NCBI RefSeq assembly: GCF_003367195.1
Contig: NZ_QRGO01000001.1
Coordinates: 1,660,501-1,724,500 of the forward strand
Length of the DNA: 64,000 bases
Reading direction: 5' to 3'
Source: Undibacter mobilis
GTDB lineage: Bacteria > Pseudomonadota > Alphaproteobacteria > Rhizobiales > Xanthobacteraceae
Shown here: piece after piece, positions 52,919 to 61,545 of the stretch
Position numbering within the stretch: the first letter of the stretch is position 1
Layout: each line of letters starts with the position of its first letter
Program-made: the position numbers and the translations under genes
Notes under the pieces: generated by a model
Database searches by the model: none
What the model saw: only the letters and a program-made list of their open reading frames with translations
Told to the model about the DNA's origin: nothing

Positions 52919-53733
52919 GCGCGGGCCTCCTCGATGGCCGCGCGGCCCATCTGCCGCACCAGTTCGCGCCGATAGCGCGCCGTGGCATGCAGGTCTTCGC
53001 GTGCGTCGAGCGTCCAGGCAAAGGCATCGAGCGCCTCATTGAGCGCTTTGCCGTCGAGCGCGGCAAAGTCGTGCCGCGCCGGTGTGTCGGCGACGCCGCC
53101 GATCACGAGACGTACATTCTTGTCGGTGATGATCGCTGCGCAAGCGACGATGGCGAAATCGCCATGGCGGCGGCCGAACTCCTGGAAGGCGTAACCGGTA
53201 CCCGTGCGCTTCTTCGGGATATGAACCGCTTCGATCAGTTCGTTGTCGGTGCGCGCCGTCGTCATCATGCCGGTGAAGAACTCGGCCGCTTTGACGCGGC
53301 GGCGGCCACCGCGTGAGGAGAGTTCGATGGTCGCATCGAGCGCCAGCAGGCAGAGCGGAATTTCGGCGCTGGGGTCGGCGTGAGCGACCGAGCCGCAGAC
53401 CGTGCCACGGCTGCGCGTCTGCGCATGGCCGACCCAGGGGAGGGCAGCACTGAGCAGCGGCAGATGCTCGGCAAGACCGGGCCACGACAGCAGCTCGGCC
53501 TGGCGAACGCCGGCGCCGACGCGGATGTCATTGCCGCTGGCTTCGATGCCGCGCAGCGCCGGCAGGTGCATGATGTCGACAACGATCTTCGGCCGCACCA
53601 GTCGCATCGACAGCATCGGCAGCAAGGTCTGGCCGCCGGCAATCACGCGCGCGTCGTTGCCGAATTCCGCGAGCGCCGCGTGGGTTTCCGCGACATCGGC
53701 CGCGCGAATGTAATCGAAGCGGGCGGGCTTCAT
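52906..53733 (-). CDS. Molybdenum hydroxylase FAD-binding subunit
   Basis: A 275-residue CoxM-type medium subunit. It has the FAD segments VIAGGQTLLPMLSMRL (residues 30-45) and TRSRGTVCGSVAHADPSAEI (about 105-125), followed by the CO-dehydrogenase flavoprotein C-terminal domain. No extra 4Fe-4S loop of the 4-hydroxybenzoyl-CoA reductase type is seen; the length is that of an ordinary hydroxylase. It overlaps both flanking genes by four to thirteen bases. Confidence 0.93.
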   Translation of the reverse strand: MKPARFDYIRAADVAETHAALAEFGNDARVIAGGQTLLPMLSMRLVRPKIVVDIMHLPALRGIEASGNDIRVGAGVRQAELLSWPGLAEHLPLLSAALPWVGHAQTRSRGTVCGSVAHADPSAEIPLCLLALDATIELSSRGGRRRVKAAEFFTGMMTTARTDNELIEAVHIPKKRTGTGYAFQEFGRRHGDFAIVACAAIITDKNVRLVIGGVADTPARHDFAALDGKALNEALDAFAWTLDAREDLHATARYRRELVRQMGRAAIEEARACRA

Positions 53734-56669
53734 GCGCCCCTCCCGAACAGACGGGCGAAGAAGCCGGGCTTCGTGCCGCCGGTGTGACGCACCAGCGCGG
53801 TGAAGAATTGCCGGATCACGACCTTGGCGGCGCCGTCGAGCAAGCGGCCGCCGATGGAGGCGACCTTGCCGCCGATTTCGGCATCGTAGTCGTAAGTGAC
53901 CTGGGTGCCGCCCTCGACCGGCGTCAGCGTGATGCGGCCGGCGCCGCGCGCGTCGCCAAGGGCCCCGTTTACGACGCCCGCAAGCGTGACCGCACGCGGT
54001 TCATCGAGGTCGGAGAGCTTGATGTCGGCCTTGTAACGGCCGGTGACCGGGCCGACTCCGAGCGTGACTTCGGCGCGGAAATGCGTGTCGGATATCTTCT
54101 CGACGCCGTGCGCGCCGGGAATGATCGCCGCCAGCGTCGCCGGATCGAGCAGCATGCGCCACACCGTCTCCGGCGGCACGTCGACGCGCGCATCACCCGA
54201 ACCATGCAGCGCGCGGCCTTTGCCGGTGACGGGCGAGACGGCTTGTGTCTTCGGCGGCGCGCTTTCGGGGCCGTGGATATGCGCGGCGAGCTTGGCTGGC
54301 GTCAGTGGCAGGTCGATGGCGTCGAGACTGAGCGCATCGGCCACCGCATTGGCGAGGCACACCGGCGTCGACATGCAATTGCCTTCGCCGACGCCCTTGG
54401 CGCCGAGCGGCGTGAACGGCGATGGAGATTCGTAGTGCAGGATCAGCGGCGCCGGCACTTCCATGGCCGTCGGCACGAGATAGTCGGCGAAAGTACCGGT
54501 GAGGAAGCTGCCGTCGTCGCCGTACGCGTATTCTTCGTAGAGCGCGGCGCCGACCGCATGGGCGAAACCGCCCGTCACTTGGCCGGCGACCATGCCGGGA
54601 TGCAGGATGGTGCCGCAGTCATGCATCGTCACATATTTGTCGATGCGGACAGCGCCGGTGATCCGGTCGATCTCGACGCCGCAGAAGTCGAAGATGAAAC
54701 CGTGGCAGAGCGAGGAGTTGATCTCGTCGGCTTCGGTCGGCGGCGTCAGTTGCGGCGGCGACCAGAACGCGGTCTCGCGCAAAGCCTGATTTTCTTCAGG
54801 CACGAGCCCCGGTGACCAGTGGCTGGTGGCGGCGAGCCGTGCGAACGGCACGGCATTGTCCGGATTGCTGCGCGCCCGCACCTTGCCCGCGGCGAAGTCG
54901 ATCTCGTCGGCGGCAACGTTGAGCTGCGCCGCGGCCATGCGCGCGAGCCTGGCCTTGATCCTGTCGGCGGCGAGCTTGGTGGCGCCGCCGACCGCCGCGG
55001 CGAAGCGGCTGGAATAATTGCCCGAGGCGATCGACCAGGCATCGCGCGCCGAGTCGAAATCGGTGACGACGCGGATGTCGGCTGGTCTGAGGCCCAGCGC
55101 ATCGGCGACGATCTGCGACAACACGGTGCGGTGGCCCTGGCCTTGCGGCACCGAGGACACATGCACCGTCACGCCGCCCAGCGGATCGAGCGCGATGGTC
55201 GCGGTTGCCTGGGCGCCGTTCTTCGGCCCGGCCTTGCGGCGCTCCTCTGGCGTCAGCACGGTGGTGATGTAGCCCATGTTGGACACGCTGGGCTCGACCG
55301 CGGCGGTGAGGCCGATGCCGTAAAGGCGGCCTTCGGCGCGCGCCTGTTGCTGGCGCTCGCGCAATGCGGCGAAGGCGCCGTCCTGCAGCGCGATATCGAA
55401 GGCTTTGACGTAGTCGCCGGAGTCGAGCAGGGCGCCGGTCGCGGTGCGATACGGGAAGGCGCCGGACGGGATGAGATTGCGGCGGATCACCTCGGCCGGA
55501 TCGAGCTTCAGTTCGACGGCGATACGCTGCATCAGCCGTTCGAGCGCGTAATAAACCTGCGGCCCGCCGAAGCCGCGGTTGAGACCGGTCGGCGCCTTGT
55601 TGGTGAGCGCGACTCGGTTGCGCACCGACACATGGCGGATGTCGTAAGCGCCGGTGAGATTGCCGTGCATGCGATAGAGCGTGGCCGGCTCCGGCGCGCG
55701 GATGTGGGCGCCAACGTCTTCGAGTTGATCCCAGGCGAGCGCGCGGACACGGCCGTCGGCATCGACGGCGGCTTCGAGCGTGGTGACGCGGTTGGTGGCG
55801 GAGACAGAGGCGGCCAGATGCTCGAGCCGGTCTTCGATCCATTTGACAGGCCGGCCGGTGACGCGCGCGGCAACGCCCATCAGAACGATATAGGGAAAGA
55901 CGCCCTGCTTGACGCCGAAGCTGCCGCCGGAATCGGGCGGCGTGCGCAAGCGGAAGCGGTTGCCCGGCACTTTCAGCGCGCGCGCCATCACCGCATGCAG
56001 GCTGAACGGGCCCATGAAATTGGCGAGGACATCGTAGGCGTCTTCGCCGGGGTCGTATTCGGCGACGAGACCATAGGTCTCCATCGGCGTGCAGGAATTG
56101 CGCGGATAGCGGATCGTTACGGAAGTCCGGTGCGCGGCGTCGGCGAAGGCCTGTTCGGGATCGCCGTAACGGAACGTGCGCTCGCTGGCGAGATTGGATT
56201 TGAGGCCGTCATGCAGCACCGGCTGCGCCGGGTCGAGTGCGACAACAGGATCGACGATGGCGGGCAAAGGATCGTAATCGACCTCGATCAGATCGATCGC
56301 GTCCTCGGCGACATAGCGGCTCGTCGCCACCACCACGGCCACCGGCTCGCCGACATAGCGCACGCGATCGACCGCGATTGGCCAACATTCGATCGGGGCT
56401 TTGACGCCGACGACAAGGCTCGCCGACAAGCGGGTGACGTCCGCGCCGGTCAGTACAGCGGCGACGCCCGGCAGCTGGCGCGCCGCGTCGGTGCGGATCG
56501 CAGCGACGCGGGCATGGGCATGCGGCGAGCGCAGGATGGCGGCGTGCAGCGTGCCGGCCTTTGTGCCGAGATCGTCGATGAATCGCCCACGTCCCGTCAG
56601 GAGCGCGGCATCTTCGACGCGTTCGACTGACTGGCCGCACCATGGGGTGCTGCTGTTGGCGGCGGACAT
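53730..56669 (-). CDS. Molybdenum hydroxylase large subunit fused to a CoxG-like domain
   Basis: 979 residues. The first 785 or so form the molybdopterin subunit: SVERVEDAALLTGRGRFIDD, the N-terminal a/b hammerhead, GLNRGFGGPQVYYALER, and the catalytic Glu in AKGVGEGNCMSTP. The CO-dehydrogenase motif AYxCSFR is absent, so it is a hydroxylase of another substrate. From about residue 805 a CoxG/SRPBCC domain follows (DARVDVPPETVWRMLLDPAT, IIPGAHGVEKI), usually a separate membrane-anchoring protein. Its stop overlaps the FAD-subunit ATG. Confidence 0.92.
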   Translation of the reverse strand: MSAANSSTPWCGQSVERVEDAALLTGRGRFIDDLGTKAGTLHAAILRSPHAHARVAAIRTDAARQLPGVAAVLTGADVTRLSASLVVGVKAPIECWPIAVDRVRYVGEPVAVVVATSRYVAEDAIDLIEVDYDPLPAIVDPVVALDPAQPVLHDGLKSNLASERTFRYGDPEQAFADAAHRTSVTIRYPRNSCTPMETYGLVAEYDPGEDAYDVLANFMGPFSLHAVMARALKVPGNRFRLRTPPDSGGSFGVKQGVFPYIVLMGVAARVTGRPVKWIEDRLEHLAASVSATNRVTTLEAAVDADGRVRALAWDQLEDVGAHIRAPEPATLYRMHGNLTGAYDIRHVSVRNRVALTNKAPTGLNRGFGGPQVYYALERLMQRIAVELKLDPAEVIRRNLIPSGAFPYRTATGALLDSGDYVKAFDIALQDGAFAALRERQQQARAEGRLYGIGLTAAVEPSVSNMGYITTVLTPEERRKAGPKNGAQATATIALDPLGGVTVHVSSVPQGQGHRTVLSQIVADALGLRPADIRVVTDFDSARDAWSIASGNYSSRFAAAVGGATKLAADRIKARLARMAAAQLNVAADEIDFAAGKVRARSNPDNAVPFARLAATSHWSPGLVPEENQALRETAFWSPPQLTPPTEADEINSSLCHGFIFDFCGVEIDRITGAVRIDKYVTMHDCGTILHPGMVAGQVTGGFAHAVGAALYEEYAYGDDGSFLTGTFADYLVPTAMEVPAPLILHYESPSPFTPLGAKGVGEGNCMSTPVCLANAVADALSLDAIDLPLTPAKLAAHIHGPESAPPKTQAVSPVTGKGRALHGSGDARVDVPPETVWRMLLDPATLAAIIPGAHGVEKISDTHFRAEVTLGVGPVTGRYKADIKLSDLDEPRAVTLAGVVNGALGDARGAGRITLTPVEGGTQVTYDYDAEIGGKVASIGGRLLDGAAKVVIRQFFTALVRHTGGTKPGFFARLFGRGA

Positions 56670-56790
56670 TCCCGGACGATCCCTCTGACGCGCTCTTGAG
56701 ATGGCGCGCCGGGGGAAGCTTTCACGGGCCTCCGGGCGTGACGATGCCCTGTCGTCTCACGACTTACCGAGGAATCTCATTCGACGGGAG

Positions 56791-57651
56791 TCAGGCGCTG
56801 ACCGGCGCGCCCATGCGCGCAACCTGGCGGAACTCGCTGGGCGTTACGCCTGCGTGATCGCGGAAGAAGCGGGTGAAGTGTCCCGGTGCGCTGAAGCCGA
56901 GCTTGTCGCTCAGCACGGCGAAGCTGTGGTTGCCGTGCACGACCGATTTCACGGCCAATTCCATCCGCAGCAAATTCAGATAGACATGCGGGGTCATGCG
57001 CGTGGAGCGCTCGAACAACCGGTAGAAATGGGCGCGGGAGAGGCCGGCTTCCTTGGCCAGCGCGTCCACGTCGCAGGCAATCTGCGGCTCGGCGCGCATC
57101 AACATCACGGCGCGCCGAATCCGCCAATCGAAACGGTCGCGATTGCGGTCGATATCGGCAAGGCTGCGGGACAGCGTTCGCCAGGGCGTGAAACGCTCGA
57201 TGACCGAAATCATCAGGTCCGACAACAACTGTTCCTGTTCGGGACCGGCTCCCGGGTTTGCGAGCATCATCGCCGCCAGATCCATCGACAGGCGCCGGAT
57301 GCGAGGCGACAATTCACCGGCCGGTTTTTCGAAGAAACCCGGCGCGCCGCTCGCCGCCCAATTCGGGCGGAAGATCTTCAGCCATTCGGGCTCGATATAG
57401 AGGGCGAGAATGATGGTGCGCGGCCGGTCATGATAATGAACGTAGGCGTGCGGCTCCCAGGTATTAACGAGAACGGCCTGAGAGTCGGTGAGCTGCACGA
57501 GATTGTCGCCGACCGCGAACTGGGTGTCAGCGCCCTCCGCCTTGATCAGAACATGGCAGTGCGGGTGGGCGTGACGCACGAGCGGACGGTCCATGTCGAG
57601 CAATGCGACACGTCCGAAAGTCCCATGAATAATGCGCAACGCTGACGACAT
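56791..57651 (-). CDS. AraC-family transcriptional regulator
   Basis: A 286-residue regulator with an N-terminal cupin-like sensing domain (RHAHPHCHVLIKAEGADTQF) and a C-terminal double helix-turn-helix (DVDALAKEAGLSRAHFYRLF, LSDKLGFSAPGHFTRFFRDH). It lies 121 bases upstream of, and on the same strand as, the molybdenum hydroxylase gene, so it is the best candidate regulator of the hydroxylase-ligase-Liv array. Confidence 0.9.
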   Translation of the reverse strand: MSSALRIIHGTFGRVALLDMDRPLVRHAHPHCHVLIKAEGADTQFAVGDNLVQLTDSQAVLVNTWEPHAYVHYHDRPRTIILALYIEPEWLKIFRPNWAASGAPGFFEKPAGELSPRIRRLSMDLAAMMLANPGAGPEQEQLLSDLMISVIERFTPWRTLSRSLADIDRNRDRFDWRIRRAVMLMRAEPQIACDVDALAKEAGLSRAHFYRLFERSTRMTPHVYLNLLRMELAVKSVVHGNHSFAVLSDKLGFSAPGHFTRFFRDHAGVTPSEFRQVARMGAPVSA

Positions 57652-57839
57652 CCCGGCCTGCGATGTAACGAGCGAAATTGATTGATGTTACATAAGAATT
57701 TGCTCAAAGAACAGTCAAGACGTCTCATGTGAGCGACAATGGACGCGGTGACGCAGTGCAAAGTGTTGAGCTGGGAAGACAATTGTGGCGCCGAACTGGC
57801 GTTTCCGCCGGAACCGCCCGCCATGGCCAACGGGCGCGG

Positions 57840-58210
57840 GAACGTCGACAAGATCTTCGTCGAGGGCGGCAAGGGATGCTGCCGCTGATCGTCGGCGCCC
57901 GCATGACCCTGGCCATGATCCCATGATCATCATGATCAGCAGCGGCGTGACGGCGGGCGTCGTCACGTCGACGGAAATTTCGGCCTGCGCCGTGGTCTAA
58001 GCCTTCGTGATCGGCGGCCTGGCCTTCCGCGAACTCACTTGGAAATCCATCGTCTTATTGTTTGTGCGGTCGGCGGTCATGACCGGCACCAAGGTCGAGA
58101 ACATCAGCCGGCCGATGATGAAGTATCTTCTCCTGCCGATCGTCGCGCTGGTGGCGCTGGTCATTTTCCCGGCCTTGTCGCTGTGGCTTCCGCGCCATCT
58201 TGGCGTAGCT
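57840..58210 (+). pseudogene. Decayed TRAP large permease (dctM) remnant
   Basis: Pieces of a DctM C-terminus are readable in shifted frames. VDKIFVEGG is followed by MLPLIVGARMTLAMI, then SGVTAGVVTSTEISACAVV, a TAA at 57998-58000, VIGGLAFRELTWKSIVLLFV and LLLPIVALVALVIFPALSLW to LPRHLGVAV. At least two frame changes, a stop and internal deletions destroy the gene. The rest of the 615-base gap between the AraC gene and the FAD oxidoreductase (57652-57839, 58211-58266) shows no intact gene. Confidence 0.7.
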
Positions 58211-58266
58211 GTCTGGCCAGCGACCTTGGTGCCGCGCCACGTTGGGCGCGGTCGTCCCCGATGCCT

Positions 58267-59358
58267 CTATTCGATGGCCTTGACGACAGTTTCGGCCAGC
58301 GACAACGAACTGGTCAGTCCGGGCGACTCGATGCCGAACATCTGCACCAGATGCGGCAGGCCGTGTCGATCCGGCGTATCGATGAGGAAGTCTGCGGCGG
58401 GCTCGCCGGGGCCGGTGAGCTTGGGCCGGATGCCGGAATAGTCCGGCGCCAGCGCATTGTCCTTCAACGCCGGCCAGTAGGTGCGGATGCGCTCGTAGAA
58501 GGAGTCGGCGCGCCGCGGATCGACCGGATAGTACTCTTCTTCGATCCACTCGACATCGGGGCCGAAACGCATGCGGCCCGCGAGATCGAGCGTCACGTGA
58601 ACGCCCAGTCCGCCATTGACCGGCGTTGGGTAGATCAGGTGGCTGAAGGCTGGCTTGCCGGCATAGGTGAAGTAATTGCCCTTCGCGAGAACACGCTTGG
58701 GCACGCGGTCCGACGGATAGTCGGGCATGGTGCGCGCGATCATCTGAGCAGAAAGGCCGCCGCAATTGATGACGGCATCGAAGGCGACTTCGCCGGCATC
58801 GTCGCCGCCGAATGCCACGAGCCATTGCCCGTCCTTGCGCACCGCACCGGTGACCGGCGTGTTGAAAGCAATCGCGCCGCCGGCATCTTCGATGTCGCCC
58901 ACCAGCGCCAGCATGTAGCTGTGGACGTCGACGATGCCGGTTTGCGGCGACAGAAGAGCCGCGGTGCAGGACAGTTGCGGTTCCAGCGCCCTGGCTTCGG
59001 CCGCCGTCAGCATTGTCAGATCTTCGACGTCGTTGATGCGTCCCTGCGCGGCGATCTGCTCGACTTTCGCGGTTTCAGCCTCGCTTGTCGCAACGATAAG
59101 CTTGCCGCACTTGCGGTGCGGCACGCCGTGCGACTCGCAGAACGCATAGAGCATCCGCCGGCCCTGGACGCTGTGGCGGGCCCGGAGGGAACCGGTCGGA
59201 TAGTACATGCCGGCGTGGATGACCTCGGAGTTACGCGACGACACGCCGGTGCCAATGGCATTTTCGGCTTCGGCGACAATCACGTCGTGGCCGTTTTTCG
59301 CGGCGGCGCGTGCGACGGCCAGGCCGACCACCCCCGCCCCAATGACCAACACCTGCAA
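58267..59358 (-). CDS. FAD-dependent oxidoreductase, L-2-hydroxyglutarate oxidase-like
   Basis: A 363-residue DAO-fold flavoprotein. The N-terminal dinucleotide motif VLVIGAGVVGLAVARAA is followed by SSRNSEVIHAGMYYPTGSLR, which is typical of LhgO-like L-2-hydroxyacid oxidases, and the C-terminus has FGIESPGLTSSLSLAE. It likely oxidises an L-2-hydroxyacid to the 2-oxoacid and passes electrons to the respiratory chain. It is divergent from the class II aldolase gene across a 180-base gap. Confidence 0.88.
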   Translation of the reverse strand: MQVLVIGAGVVGLAVARAAAKNGHDVIVAEAENAIGTGVSSRNSEVIHAGMYYPTGSLRARHSVQGRRMLYAFCESHGVPHRKCGKLIVATSEAETAKVEQIAAQGRINDVEDLTMLTAAEARALEPQLSCTAALLSPQTGIVDVHSYMLALVGDIEDAGGAIAFNTPVTGAVRKDGQWLVAFGGDDAGEVAFDAVINCGGLSAQMIARTMPDYPSDRVPKRVLAKGNYFTYAGKPAFSHLIYPTPVNGGLGVHVTLDLAGRMRFGPDVEWIEEEYYPVDPRRADSFYERIRTYWPALKDNALAPDYSGIRPKLTGPGEPAADFLIDTPDRHGLPHLVQMFGIESPGLTSSLSLAETVVKAIE

Positions 59359-59416
59359 GCGCTTGCTCCATACTGAAGGGGGACGGCCCCCGGTCGGTTT
59401 AGTTACTCACAAACCT

Positions 59417-59431
59417 TAGTTTAGACAACTA
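59417..59431. promoter_or_regulatory. Palindromic operator candidate in the divergent promoter region
   Basis: TAGTT-TAGAC-AACTA is a perfect 5-bp inverted repeat with a 5-base spacer, in the gap between the divergent FAD oxidoreductase and aldolase genes. The surroundings are A+T-rich (TATATATCTAAAAG at 59455). It could bind a GntR- or LysR-type regulator; none is encoded next to it. Confidence 0.3.
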
Positions 59432-59539
59432 TATAGGTTCCGGCCGGGCGCCCATATATATCTAAAAGATAGCTATGTTGACTTACCAAAGAGATGGTGT
59501 CAGCCTTGCGGTATCTTAGTGGTTTCAAGCGAGGTCCTC

Positions 59540-60301
59540 GTGCTGGCTCTTTCCATCGCGCAGCAGAAAACTTCTCCCGAGGAACTGCAATGCCGGGTCG
59601 AACTGGCAGCTTGCCACCGGCTGCTGGCTCATTTTGGTATTGAGGACCTCACTTATAACCACATTTCGGCACGTATCCCGGATCAGCCGGACCATCTCCT
59701 GATCAAGCCGGACGATTTTCTGTTTCGCGAAACCACCGCGTCAAGCATGTGGAAATACAAGCTCGACGGCACGCCGGTAGGGCCCGATACCGGCCCGATG
59801 ATGGAAACCGTCAAGACGATCCACGCGGCGGTCCTCGAGGCGCGGCCGGAAATCGGTTGCGTGATGCACACGCATACCCCGGCGAATATCGCCGTTGCTT
59901 CGCAAAAATGCGGATTGCTGCCGATCAGCCAGCACTCGGTCATCTTTCATAACCGCGTCGCATATCATGACTTCAAGGGCTTCGAACTCGAGAAGGGCAT
60001 GCGCAATGCGCTTCTGGATGATTTGGGCGACAAGAATGTCGTGATCATGCGTAATCACGGAGCATTGGTGATCGCACCAACGATCGCCGAAGCGTTTCTG
60101 AAGCATCATTTTCTCGAATTCGCCTGTCGCGCACAGGTTGCGGCCTTGGCCGGCGGCACCGAACTCATCATCCCCGACGAAGACACGGCCGAATTCGCCG
60201 CGGCGCAGATGGAAAAGTACAAGCTCACGGAAAATGGCGGCAAAGACTGGGCGGCGTGCTTGCGGCTCGCTGACAAGCTCGACGCGTCCTACCGGCTCTA
60301 G
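59540..60301 (+). CDS. Class II aldolase/adducin family protein
   Basis: About 253 residues. The zinc-binding histidines are in CVMHTHTPANIAVAS and RNHGALVIAPT, with LTYNHISARIPD near the N-terminus. The family includes fuculose-phosphate aldolase and related lyases or decarboxylases of sugar acids. GTG at 59540 has GAGG upstream; a GTG at 59519 would add seven residues. The hydroxyacid dehydrogenase gene follows after two bases, so the two are coupled. Confidence 0.88.
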   Translation: MLALSIAQQKTSPEELQCRVELAACHRLLAHFGIEDLTYNHISARIPDQPDHLLIKPDDFLFRETTASSMWKYKLDGTPVGPDTGPMMETVKTIHAAVLEARPEIGCVMHTHTPANIAVASQKCGLLPISQHSVIFHNRVAYHDFKGFELEKGMRNALLDDLGDKNVVIMRNHGALVIAPTIAEAFLKHHFLEFACRAQVAALAGGTELIIPDEDTAEFAAAQMEKYKLTENGGKDWAACLRLADKLDASYRL

Positions 60302-60303
60302 CA

Positions 60304-61299
60304 ATGCCTGCTCGACCACGCGCGAGCGTCCTGGCCTGCCATCAGCGATCCGATAACGTGCGGCCTGTGTTCACAGAGGCCCTATCGGATATCGCCGATG
60401 TCCGCTTTCTGAGCGATGCCGGAGCGAACCGGCTGCAATGGTTGACGGAGGCCGACGTACTCCTGAGCTTCCTGCCGCATTCGGAAATTAATACCGAAGA
60501 GTGGGGGTCCATTCGCGCCAAATTGCTGCAAGTTGCTACTGCCGGCGTCAACCACCTGCATTTCGAAATGATTCCCGCGGCAACGGCCGTGGCGCCGACC
60601 ATTGGCGTGCAGTCCCCCGCAATCGCCGAGCATGTCCTGGCCTTTGCCCTCGCAGCGGCGAAGGGTCTGTTTCTGCATCGCAGTGAGCTGGCGCGCGGCG
60701 AGTTCAATTTCATGGCCGAAACGCGCATGCTTTCCGGCGCGACGTGCTGTGTGATCGGGCTGGGGCAGGTCGGGCGCGCAACCGCGCGACTGTTCCAAGC
60801 CATCGGCATGAAAGTGAACGCGATCAATTCGTCCGGCGTAACGGACGACAGATCGCTGTCGGCTGTGGGGACACTTCAAGATTTTAACGAGATGGTCACG
60901 GACGCTCAGGTCGTCGTGATCACGCTGCCGCTGACGGAGCGGACCCGCGATCTGGTGGGGGCCACGCAGCTTGCCGCCATGCGCCGCGACGCGATTCTGA
61001 TCAATGTCGGCCGCGGCCGAATTATCAATCAAAAGGCACTGTACGACCATCTGGTCGCCAATCCGGCCTTCATCGCTTGTCTCGACGCATGGTGGGAAGA
61101 GCCTTTCAACGAAGGCCGATTTCACCTCAATCATCCATTCTTCGATTTGCCGAACCTTGCCGGCACGCCGCACAACGCATCGCGGGTGCCGGGGATGGCG
61201 GCTGCGATTGCACAACAGGCTGCCGCGAATGTTCGTCACTTCCTGCTAACCGGCGAAGTACGTCATCGCGTCCCCGAGGAAGAGCGGCGCTGGGTTTGA
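60304..61299 (+). CDS. D-2-hydroxyacid dehydrogenase (NAD-dependent)
   Basis: A 331-residue enzyme of the D-isomer-specific 2-hydroxyacid dehydrogenase family. The Rossmann motif is GLGQVGRATARLFQAIG (about residues 152-168). Catalytic residues appear in ILINVGRGRIIN (Arg), CLDAWWEEPF (Glu) and GTPHNASRV (His). It converts a 2-oxoacid to a D-2-hydroxyacid or the reverse. It is directly downstream of the aldolase gene. Confidence 0.88.
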   Translation: MPARPRASVLACHQRSDNVRPVFTEALSDIADVRFLSDAGANRLQWLTEADVLLSFLPHSEINTEEWGSIRAKLLQVATAGVNHLHFEMIPAATAVAPTIGVQSPAIAEHVLAFALAAAKGLFLHRSELARGEFNFMAETRMLSGATCCVIGLGQVGRATARLFQAIGMKVNAINSSGVTDDRSLSAVGTLQDFNEMVTDAQVVVITLPLTERTRDLVGATQLAAMRRDAILINVGRGRIINQKALYDHLVANPAFIACLDAWWEEPFNEGRFHLNHPFFDLPNLAGTPHNASRVPGMAAAIAQQAAANVRHFLLTGEVRHRVPEEERRWV

Positions 61300-61493
61300 T
61301 TTCGAGGTGGCGTTTTTTGCGCGACGGAAAAACTGACCGGCGTGCGACTGTAAGCAACCGTCGTGGCGTGATGACGCAGTTCGCCGCGATGCCTCCGCAT
61401 TGGGCAATACGCTGCGCGCGAGGGCAGCCAATGTGCCTAAAACGCGCAATTAAGGCCTGTCTGGTTTGTTGACAGTGTTAGTTAGGTAGATAA

Positions 61494-61517
61494 GATAACT
61501 GCCATATATGGGTTATC
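61494..61517. promoter_or_regulatory. Palindromic operator candidate before the DUF6282 gene
   Basis: GATAAC and GTTATC form a 6-bp inverted repeat around a TGCCATATATGG core, 29 bases before the next gene. TTGACAGTGTTAGTTAGG lies just upstream (61469). The 246-base gap 61300-61545 otherwise has no recognisable gene. The site may be an operator for this small operon. Confidence 0.35.
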
Positions 61518-61545
61518 AGCATAGGTTCGCGCGTGGGGGCGGTTT

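Noticed and set aside
54819..56630. A 603-codon open frame opposite the molybdenum hydroxylase gene
   Set aside because: It is an antisense shadow caused by GC-rich codon use; the minus-strand frame has clear xanthine-dehydrogenase motifs and this one has none.
52409..56669. Aerobic CO dehydrogenase (coxMSL)
   Set aside because: The large subunit lacks the AYxCSFR active-site loop; the corresponding region reads NRGFGGPQ.
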